Below are positions 1-7,800 of a stretch of DNA of 10,483 nt, in pieces. The position numbers were made by a program, and so were the translations under genes. The DNA lies in the NCBI GenBank assembly GCA_035591015.1, contig JAXIUW010223507.1, forward strand, positions 1 through 10,483. Direction: 5' to 3'. Every line of letters starts with the position of its first letter. Position 1 is the stretch's first letter. The notes beneath the pieces are model-generated. The model made no database searches, was not told where the DNA came from, and saw only the letters and a program-made list of their open reading frames with translations. This DNA is from Cephalothrix simula (taxonomy: Eukaryota > Nemertea > Palaeonemertea > Archinemertea > Cephalotrichidae).

Positions 1-141
1 TGGCACGTTACCAGTCATATATAAAGTGTATAGCACGATCTGTAACATCCGATATCTGGAGAGAGTGCTATACAAATCCTTATTAGATTACATTGTATAC
101 CATCTTTCTTTTTTCGATTTTATATATATTTTATTCATTTT

Positions 142-290
142 GACCCCGCCCCCGGGGACTGGGCTAATAGCCCCACCTCTACGGCGGGGTTTGTGTTCAT
201 TAATTTTTATCAAACGGCCCGCCCCCCGGCGACTGCAATTTATGAAAGGCGGTGTAGTCTCTGCCTAGTCGCCACACCCCCCTTCGGGTA
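142..290. repeat. GC-rich block, probable dispersed-repeat fragment
   Basis: About 150 bases are rich in C and G runs within strongly AT-rich surroundings, and they contain an inverted pair GGCGACT (228-234) and AGTCGCC (267-273). The abrupt change in composition suggests an inserted repeat of unknown class. The flanks 1-141 and 291-570 show no gene. Near the left end, GTATAGCAC (about 28-36) and GTGCTATAC (about 66-74) form a short inverted pair. Confidence 0.35.
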
Positions 291-570
291 CATTCGGTGA
301 TAATATTATCGTATTATGACTTAACCTACATGTCTAAGGGACAAGGAAAGCGTCCGTGTTATTTTTTGTTCTTTTGATTTCTTAAGGTTTTTGTAATTAT
401 AGTATTATGCAGTGAATGAAAAATAAATATTCGAATTTCGGTGCGCGATTGGGATACACTGGAAATTTAAATTTAATCCAGGAACCCTTACTTTTAATCT
501 GAGGAGATGCAGCCACCTCCAAACTACATCATCTGTGTACTAAAGAATACAAATCGGAAAGGTTTTTTTC

Positions 571-961
571 AGGTGTGTCCGATAGGGTACTTTCAACAGA
601 TTTTGCACACAGTTTTTATGAGACAATATCTTTGATGTGCCAAAATCTGTCGAGAGTACCCTCTCGGGAACAGTTTGAAAACTTGGATTTTTATTGTTAC
701 TATGTACACACGTGACGTTATATCACAAACTTTGGTTATATTAACTTTTTCCATGATCAGGAGTAATGATTGACATTTGGCTATGAATATTGACTCAATT
801 AACAACATTTTTGTTGTCCATAAATGAAAATTATCCAGCCGAAGAATGGTTAAGTGTGCAAACCGTCCATGGATGATTCTGACTCGAAATAGAATGTAAG
901 AGGAAACTTGACTGGGGAAAAAACCAATGAAACGTGGGAGGCCTATCTTATGGACACACCT
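571..961. repeat. TIR element (MITE-like), about 391 bp
   Basis: AGGTGTGTCC at 571-580 is matched by GGACACACCT at 952-961 in inverted orientation, with partial similarity continuing inward. A strong internal hairpin (585-661) sits at the left end. No target duplication is convincing. A 138-codon minus-strand open frame covers 593-1009 but resembles no protein I know and is probably fortuitous. Confidence 0.4.
585..661. repeat. hairpin, about 25-bp arms
   Basis: GGGTACTTTCAACAGATTTT at 585-604, continuing to 609, pairs with 636-661, ending CGAGAGTACCC. There are only a few mismatches and one bulge, with a loop of about 26 bases. Weaker pairing (CCGATA against TCTCGG) extends the stem outward. 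Confidence 0.7.
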
Positions 962-1285
962 TCTTTTAATTTTGAATTTAATTGTTGACTTTTCCAACAA
1001 ACTATACAAAGCAGTTATGGCACTAGGGGTGTACCTCGAGTGTATTTTAAACTGCTCGTATAAAAGTGCAAATCATTCACTTTGCCGATTTACCGATTAA
1101 ATTAATCAACCCTGATGACGAAGGCTGTTCATGCCGAAAGCTTTTGCAGCTTTGGTTCTTATTATTGTTCCTGATGCTTTTTGTTTGGAATTATACATTT
1201 GGGACCATCTAGGCAAGATTACCGTCCATTCTGTATTTCGAATTAATATAATTATTAGATTATCGAATAATAAACGATTACTTAC

Positions 1286-1550
1286 GGTAGTTTTCTTTAT
1301 TAGATATGTATGTCACTCCAACTAATGATGCATTTTCAATTGTATACAACCAGAAATTTATGTGCAACATTATCTTGTAAAAAGACCTGTACTGTGGTGA
1401 AATGTTGCTAATGAAGCTTTTAAAGTAGTTATAATACATAAAGCCAACAGCAAATCTCGGCGTGCAATGAAGAGCTATACAAATTCTCCAAACATAACGT
1501 TGTGGTGAGATTCCGGTAATAGCACTAATAGATGGAATGAAATTTTTAAC
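1286..1550 (-). CDS. PGAP2: PGAP2 coding exon 2
   Basis: 265 bases, 88 codons plus one base. The acceptor on the minus strand is a T-rich tract ending in AG at 1552-1551, and the donor is GTAAGT at 1285-1280. It encodes the most conserved part of the family: the NFIPSISAITG loop, then the QRYVWRICIALHCTPRF segment, then WLYTIENASLVGVTYIS. The exon is easy to miss because it has no start codon and lies 2.4 kb from exon 1. Confidence 0.88.
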
Positions 1551-4151
1551 CTAAAATACAAAAAAGACAAAAATTATAGGACCTTAGTCTATAAGATCTA
1601 TAATACCCTCCAGCCTCCACTATCACAAAAAAGACTTTGTGTCACATTAAGGGTAAAGTCTTTATAGTGATAGACCAGCAGCTGTTACATGCATATGTAT
1701 TTATATAGTTTGACACATCCCTCAATCATTGCATTTTGCATCATTGTCTTTTGTCCTAGCTAGTTAAATCCATTTTTTGTAATGACGAGTTTTGGGCAAT
1801 TATCGTTTGTGGGATTTTGCCTTTGCTTGGTCAATTTCAATCTAAACCCCGAACAGAAACTATTCTTGAACTTTATCGTTCAAATTCAAGGTTTGGATCA
1901 AAATTTTTGAAAGTCAGCTGCATGTATTTATTATTTACCTAAGTCCTGTTGATAATATGATGGTTTATTTGAAAAAAATATCTTTAGAACTTTATTTCAT
2001 CAGGATGACTTTGAAAACATAGGCAATTTACTGAATTTAGTATTGTGAATGACATTTCTGTCAAATTTTTCAAAGTTTGCTGAATGTATTTATCATTACC
2101 TAATCCTAGATGATAACATGATGGTTTATTTGAAAAGAAAATATCTTTAGAAATATTTGTGCTAACTAATTGTGATCAATAAGCATGAAATAAGTCACAT
2201 TGTGTTGAAAAAGTTTGTCTTTCACAATACTATGTTTTCAAAGTCATCCTGATGAAATATATATCTAAAGATATTTTTTTCAAATAAACAATCATATTAT
2301 CAACAGGACAACTGACATTCAAAACTTTTGATCCAAACCTCGAATTTTGAAGGATAAAGTTCCAAGAATAGTTTCTTTTTGGGGTTTAAGTGTTTATTGT
2401 AGCAGCAATTAAAGACTAGATTCTGACCCTATAGACTACGATTTGGCACCGCAATTGTAATCAGAAATGCTGTTTTTAATCAACCATTGAAAGAGTTAAT
2501 AATTTCCGAGGAAAGATTTTATCCCACTCCTTACTCTAAAAAATGTTCAAAGAGTCATGTTGTATGGCCTGAATGAGCCTGAACTAACAATCTAATAAAA
2601 CTGCCTCCTCTAGGTTAGATTGCAAAAATGTTCTAAAAGAGGACTTCTAAATTTTAGATCAGAAATGGATATTTTTAGGACGGTTTTTATCTCATAGTGA
2701 GACCTGAAAATTATTTCTTTTTTCTACCGATCGGATTCAGCCAACCGCCTCATTTCAGCCAATATAGGGACACATTAAAAAAAATGCATAAATCTCCATC
2801 TGATGGACTGCAGGCCCAGAGCTATGCAAGATTCTACCCATCTTCTAAGTCTTTGTTATTGAGATTCCAGGCATGCTTTGGCCATTTTTTTAACCCATGA
2901 AAAATTTTTCAACTTCTGTTAACTGGCCCCATTAACAGCCAGCTTCGAGAGAAGATCTTTTTCTCAAAGAAAAAAGATCTTATCTTCTCCCAAAGCTGGT
3001 TGTTACCAGGTTGTTATGGTTAAATAGAGGGTATTTGTATCACATAAATTTTTGGCGAAAACATAACCCTTTATAACAGACTGACCATGACCTCCTCTTG
3101 ACTGCTTAAGTCAAGGCGAAGGTCACCTTGGGCCCTGCCTTAGCAGACCACTCCTTGAATTTGATCTAGCTACAGTCTTGTAAAGGATACCAGTATTAAA
3201 AAAGCTGCGCGTGACTTTACCTGAGAGCCCTGATGCATGTTATTAGCTTCTGATAACCGATAAAAATATAGGCTATTATTCACTTCCAATAATATAGCAT
3301 TTATTTATTAGTAATCTATAAAATTTAGCTCAAGGTTTATATGTACCTGGTACCGGTAGTCAATAACTGTTACCGATATCGAGTAAGACTAATCCAGACT
3401 GGAAACTTTGCAGTACGTGGGGGATTTCTCATCCGCGTCGTTACCATTTTACAATACTAAATAGATAGGGCTGTCAAAAAAATCCCCCGCACACTTTGCA
3501 GGGTTTCCAATCTGGAGACTAATCGATAACTATTACCGATTAAAGAATGATCTATTTATTTGGAAGCTAGTTTTAGCAGACTATTATTGAATTTAAAATT
3601 TATTCAACTGGTCCGTATTGTTCAAAATCCAATATTCGATTCTGATATTCAGTTCAGGAAAATATTCTATAATCTATAACAGCTCTTCCAATAAATCATG
3701 TTCAGATTAAGCTTTAATCGATAACCGATTCCAGTAAAAAACGATCCCCTCACGGCAGTGATAATATTTTCATTAAACATTTAGGCTACCATAAGGATAA
3801 CAGTAAAAATTCTATTATGATAACTTCACTAGGAAAAATGACCATTATTCGTTTCTGATAAACATGCATCAGGGCTCTCCACCCTCTTTTGCATCTTACC
3901 TTGATTGCAAAATTTATTATGTTGTTATATTATGTCATTATCCTTACCTTGCAAACTGTAAGATTTACTTGTTCATATTGAAAAAATACTGCTGTCCAAA
4001 AACAAAACAGCAGAGAAAAAAATGGTAAAGAAACAATACCAATTCCAAGTTTCATAAAGTTTATTTTTAAATCAATCACATTATTCCTTTCAAATGAATC
4101 TTTTTCGCACACATTATTTGAATTTGGGGCCTTTTTTGACTTAGAAGACAT
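1286..4151 (-). CDS. PGAP2: PGAP2/Frag1-family membrane protein, exons 1-2 (partial, 3' end missing)
   Basis: Joined coding exons are 4151-3948 and 1550-1286, giving 156 residues plus one base of the next codon. The family is usually about 250 residues, so about two thirds is present. Known role of the family: PGAP2 is a multi-pass Golgi membrane protein needed for fatty-acid remodelling (reacylation) of GPI-anchored proteins. Seen: a polar N terminus of about 30 residues; a first hydrophobic segment near 34-57 containing SLPFFSLLFCFW; the hallmark loop NFIPSISAITG (71-81) followed by PQRYVWRICIALHCTPRF (84-101); a second hydrophobic segment to about 111; and a third near 125-150 ending in ENASLVGVTYIS. 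This fits my recollection of the human protein in order and spacing. The exon 1 donor and exon 2 acceptor are both phase 0. Exon 2 ends in phase 1, and I did not find the next exon on the minus strand of 1-1280. It is divergent from the WDR93-like gene. An alternative is another Frag1/DRAM/Sfk1-family member, but the loop motifs favour PGAP2. Confidence 0.85.
1619..1674. repeat. hairpin beside PGAP2 exon 2
   Basis: CTATCAC, a short A run and AAGACTTT on the left pair with AAAGTCTTT and GTGATAG on the right, around a loop of about 15 bases. It lies about 70 bases upstream of the exon 2 acceptor on the PGAP2 strand, so it would fold in the intron near the branch-point region. Confidence 0.6.
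1842..2389. repeat. large imperfect palindrome (foldback element) in PGAP2 intron 1
   Basis: The left arm at about 1842-2022 (from CTAAACCCC to GAAAACATAG) is repeated inverted at about 2230-2389 (from CTATGTTTTC to GGGGTTTAA), with indels. A second paired block follows inside: AGTATTGTGAATGACA at about 2039-2054 against TGTCTTTCACAATACT at about 2215-2230. Only 2076-2200 or so remains as loop. Overlaid on it is a 78-base direct repeat, 1912-1989 and 2074-2152, with an offset of 162. No open frame is present, which suits a non-autonomous foldback or MITE. Confidence 0.75.
2934..3004. repeat. near-perfect 71-bp hairpin
   Basis: AACAGCCAGCTT (2934-2945) pairs with AAGCTGGTTGTT (2993-3004). Inside, GAGAAGATCTTTTT pairs with AAAAAAGATCTT and CTTCTC, leaving a loop of only about 7 bases. 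A shorter inverted pair just outside (CTGTTAA 2916-2922, TTAACAG 2932-2938) overlaps its left base. Confidence 0.75.
3223..3880. mobile_element. 658-bp non-autonomous TIR element in PGAP2 intron 1
   Basis: GAGAGCCCTGATGCATGTT at 3223-3241 is repeated exactly, inverted, ending at about 3879 (AACATGCATCAGGGCTCTC). The interior has no open frame but repeats a motif close to GATAACCGAT at about 3253, 3362, 3524 and 3718, which could be transposase-binding subterminal repeats. It contains the nested 122-bp MITE, so the host element was about 528 bp before that insertion. Flanks give no clear target duplication, and the superfamily is unknown. The inner CAGGGCTCTC is reminiscent of hAT ends but points outward. 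Confidence 0.65.
3394..3515. mobile_element. 122-bp nested hAT-like MITE with 8-bp TSD
   Basis: The ends are CCAGACTGGAAAC (3394-3406) and GTTTCCAATCTGG (3503-3515), 13-bp TIRs with one mismatch. They are followed inward by further inverted similarity (GTGGGGGATTT against AAATCCCCCGC). The flanks are identical 8-bp copies, AGACTAAT at 3386-3393 and 3516-3523. An 8-bp duplication is typical of hAT elements. It sits inside the 3223-3880 element and must be the younger insertion. Confidence 0.8.
3948..4151 (-). CDS. PGAP2: PGAP2 coding exon 1
   Basis: 68 codons, starting MSSKSKKAPN and ending NLTVCK. It is followed by a strong donor (AAG, then GTAAGG on the minus strand, 3947-3942). The chosen ATG at 4151 has A at -3 and gives an N terminus of the short length usual for the family. 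The frame stays open upstream to another ATG at 4253 that would add 34 residues, so the start is not certain. Read past the donor, the frame stops after five codons, as expected for intron. Confidence 0.82.
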
Positions 4152-4418
4152 GATTAAAGTCTGAGAAACAAACGAGCAGAGGAGAAATCCAGAAATCCAT
4201 GCACCTTCAAAACAAATCTTTGTTGTAATGATGAATAAGGGCCAAAAATTCAAAAATTATTCCTAAAAATTTGGCATGGTTAAACGAAATTAAGGCTCAA
4301 TTTTGCGTAAAATTGTCAAAAAACCCAAAAGCTTTTCAAAAGAATCACAGAAAATAATTTTTAAATGCATTATGACAAATATAATTTTTGTACGAATATT
4401 AATTTTTGTTCTTTGATA

Positions 4419-4430
4419 GTGCATGCGCAC
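4419..4430 (+). promoter_or_regulatory. NRF1-like site
   Basis: AGTGCATGCGCA matches 10 of 12 positions of the NRF1 consensus YGCGCAYGCGCR, with an intact GCATGCGC core. It lies about 130 bases before the WDR93 start. Confidence 0.45.
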
Positions 4431-4452
4431 TGAGCCTGGTTTTGGCGTATGT

Positions 4453-4470
4453 TGTTTACAAATGGCGGAC
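4453..4470 (+). promoter_or_regulatory. overlapping forkhead-like and YY1-like motifs
   Basis: TGTTTAC (4453-4459) is the reverse complement of the forkhead core GTAAACA and runs directly into CAAATGGCGGAC (4459-4470), which resembles the YY1 initiator-type motif AANATGGCGGC. FOXJ1 is the forkhead master of motile-cilia genes, so the site suits a WDR93 promoter. Binding is not shown. Confidence 0.4.
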
Positions 4471-4557
4471 GTAGTGACAAATCTTTGAATTTTGTCCGTA
4501 AAAAAACGCTATTTTTAAGATTTAAAGTAAAGTTTTCCGCAAAAAAAAACGTTAAAA

Positions 4558-4812
4558 ATGCCAGTTTTTATTCGGGAGGCATATGAAATACCACCACCAT
4601 CAAAAATGGATGGTGTATTTGAAGATAGTGACTATGTGATGAATCCTGATATGGTTCGGGATTTTTTACCGCAACCGTACCGATTGGTCGATAAGGTTGT
4701 CAAAATTGTTTTTGATGATGCATGGGATATCATTACTAGACGCGAAGATGAAAGAATTGCTGAAGCAAACAGATATAAACCGCCAAAGTGTGAAAGCACT
4801 GGAGAACTCCCT
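4558..4812 (+). CDS. WDR93: WDR93 coding exon 1
   Basis: 85 codons, ending GELP before donor GTATGT at 4813 (phase 0). It carries the family signature LPQPYRLVDKVV (37-48) and an acidic stretch, FEDSDYVMNPD. Without splicing, the frame continues only five codons (VCIFY) to a stop. Confidence 0.9.
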
Positions 4813-7800
4813 GTATGTATTTTCTACTAAATTTCTAAAATTCTAGGCGCTTCTTGACACAAAATTTTTGAATCTGTGTCAACATGTCAACCACCTGTAT
4901 TCACTGCTGCAAGAACTATGCGATCAATCACTTGCATTGCACATTGCAGCCAACCATACTGGTATAATTTAGGGTATAGAAGGTCGGCACATATCTAGGT
5001 ACTAGGCGATAAACGGGAATAATATTGAATAGCAGGAGCAGCTGGCCATATTTTGAAAATACTTCCCTTTCCGTCATTTTAAATGTCATGTGATCGATGT
5101 AATCCAAATCAAATCAAATGAATCAAATCAAAAATTTATTGTATATAAGCCATAGGCTTCTTACAATATGTGCAGTGCATGAATGCAAAAGTGCGGCACG
5201 AGGACAATAAACAAATAATATAAGAATGTCTGTGTACCATGAGAATTTTTGCTGCGGAATTCTTCAACTGATTGACAGTGAAATATGCTTCAGGAGTTAA
5301 GTATTTTAAACAATTTTATGCATCTATTACCAGATTCCGACTATGTTACCGTGGTATATATACCAGAGAAAACATTTTGGAACTTTACGCATTTTAAATG
5401 CGAAACTGCGTATATCAGAGAAAACATTTTGGAACTTTACGCATTTTAAATGCGTAAATGAAAATATTTTTCGAAAAATTGCACATTTTTGCGCGCAAAT
5501 TTAGGAAAGTGGCCACAAAAAATGAGGCCGCTCAGCAATTTTTCGCAAAATAAAACGCGGAAACGCATATGGTAAAGCCTTTAAAGCCGCATTTGTGTTT
5601 GCCAACACAACTGAGCACCCAATTTTGGATAGCGGACACTTTTTGCGCCAAAATTGTTGAGCAAAAATAAAGAAGGTCAACAAAAATGCGTAAATGCGTA
5701 AACATACTCAAAAATGCGTGTGGACCGTCCCGCTGAAATTTTTCACGGATTCCAAGCTGGATCTATTAATGTATTTTAAAAAATTGGGTTCCTTAATATA
5801 TACCTATTTTCATTAAAAATTTAAGTGCGGCCGGCCGGCTCATTTATCGCAATCCGAAATGCGCTATTTAATAATATTTCCGTTTGTCTCCCTACTAGAA
5901 AAGTAAAAGAAACCAAAACTATTACCAGTACTGCACTAAGTCAGAAGCGAATTGATAAACTTATTCAAACATCAGTTCAAACTTCCTAAAAAAGTTAAAA
6001 CATATATGTCCTTAGCTCCAGACGCTAGGAAATACGAGAGAAGTAGTGGGACAAAACGAGGGACAAAATGTCAGAGACATTCCAATTATTTAACGAGTAC
6101 TATCAACTTTTTATAACAGAATAATATTTAAATAATGTTGATGTTTTTTAATGACTACTACTACTACTACTACTAACACTTTTTCTATCGTTTGAAACAA
6201 CAGAAGATTGGTTAGGGCTACATTTGATTACCTCCAAACTTAGTTAGAGGCCTGTTAATTTTCTTAGAGTTTTATTTCCTGCTGATAGTCCCTCAGATTA
6301 TTTGGTTTGGGGTCCATTGATTGAGTTGATTTTTCAATTGTTGATTGAAGTTGAGCGCTATGTTCTTGATTCATCCTGGCATTGATAATTCTTTTAATGG
6401 TTCTTTTTCCATTCTGTTCTTGAAAAGTTAACAGCCATCTGGGAGAGAGGTGCACGATTGACCAAAATGGATTAGCACTCCGCTATCTACAGAGACTAAA
6501 GAAACAATAAAAGTGATCTATATAATATTTTCTTCAATAGTTCACCTTTATGCCGTCTGGACCACTGAGCTTGTCTTATTTGTAGCATGTGAAACTATGA
6601 ATGGAATTAAAATTTCAGTTGCCGTTTTTTTTTTAAATAATTTAAAATTCTTATGAACAGGCTAAATTATTTTCATTTTTGATAACTTACACTATATTTT
6701 TTCTTAGTTTTCTAAACTTTAGATCTAATTTTAAGTTCCTGCACTGTTACATGATCTTACATTAAATAGCAATGCATATGTGATTTGAAATAAAAGTTTG
6801 GCCCTTATACTCACCAAGTTAAATGTTAGAAAAAGTGAGCAATATAAAGTCTGAGGATTGCAATTGCAAAAATATGCAATCATTGGCCTACATCCTAGTT
6901 TCTTATCCCCGTGCTTAAAAGATTATGTTTTTAAGGTAATCATATGATTTTTTCAGGAGTTTAAAAAAACATGTTGTTTGGCAGATAGTATTGATGGAAA
7001 GTACATCTTCCTTGGTCTTAGCAATGGCTTAGCTGCAATTGATTGTGAATCACAAGCAACTATAGCAACATTAGCAGATGATAATATGAATATTGTGCAG
7101 ATGTCAGTTGTTCTTCTTGGGGTTCAGGCTTACATTTTAGTAACCATTGATGATTTTGGTAATGGATGTTATTTCTTAATTGATATCATTTTAATAATGT
7201 AAATATTTTGACTTAAATCCATTATTACTGAATAATTATATTTTTTATTTTCAATTATAGGTGTAGCAAGACTTTTTGGTTTTACTGGCAGTGACTGTTT
7301 TTATCTGTTAAAAACTTTTAATGATAGGGTATGTCCCAAACTTGTCAAAATGTTCAGTTTTTATTAATTGTTGAGGATTGTTTAGCATTATTTTAAATGT
7401 TTAAAATATCTTCTGCAGGAATCTTCCTCTAAACCAATATCATCAAAATGTCAGTGTTCCAATGATGCTGAATATTGTGGAGTTGTTTTAGAAGGTTTGT
7501 ACTCATATTATCAATAGTGAATTCTATTACCAAGCACTTTCAAATCATCATTTTTGACTATTCAAAAAAAATGTTTATGATTTGCTGTATTTGGTATATT
7601 TGCAGACACAAATACAGCAGACAAATGGCTTGAAGTTTACAAACTACCTAAAGATACATGGATAAAGGAATTAGATAATTTAAAAGCCCAAGCAAATAAG
7701 CCAGAGGTTAGATATTCCAATTTTTTATACGGAGTAAAATCCATAATTTGTGTTCATTATTTGTATATTTATTCGGACAATTTTTTAGACGACGACTCCA

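Larger units (their letters stand above)
4152..4557. promoter_or_regulatory. divergent intergenic region, probable bidirectional promoter
   Basis: The 406 bases separate the start codons of the PGAP2-like and WDR93-like genes. No TATA box stands out among the AT-rich sequence. A compact cluster of CG-containing motifs lies at 4419-4470, nearer the WDR93 start: an NRF1-like site, then a forkhead-like site overlapping a YY1-like site. These are typical of TATA-less housekeeping or ciliary promoters. Promoter function is inferred from position. Confidence 0.6.

Noticed and set aside
593-1009. 138-codon open frame, minus strand
   Set aside because: It lies across the 571-961 inverted-repeat element, has no recognisable motif and does not match any expected PGAP2 C-terminal exon.
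1108-1165. CTGATGA ... CGAAA spacing like a hammerhead ribozyme core, as in Penelope-like elements
   Set aside because: The would-be stem II needs an awkward bulge (only GGC/GCC pairs), and no proper cleavage triplet or stem I pairing is visible. The similarity to a generic repeat string is more likely.
1131-1325. 64-codon open frame, plus strand
   Set aside because: It runs into the antisense strand of PGAP2 exon 2 and the intron next to it, so it is a shadow.
2697-2900. 67-codon plus-strand open frame in the PGAP2 intron
   Set aside because: No family resemblance, no splice context and repeat-rich surroundings.
3897-3910. A second GTAAGA donor downstream of PGAP2 exon 1 on the minus strand
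   Set aside because: Its use would include an in-frame stop just after the first donor, so it is not part of the coding transcript.
4272-4286. GGCATGGTTAAAC as an RFX X-box
   Set aside because: Only one half resembles the consensus and the spacing in the other half is wrong.
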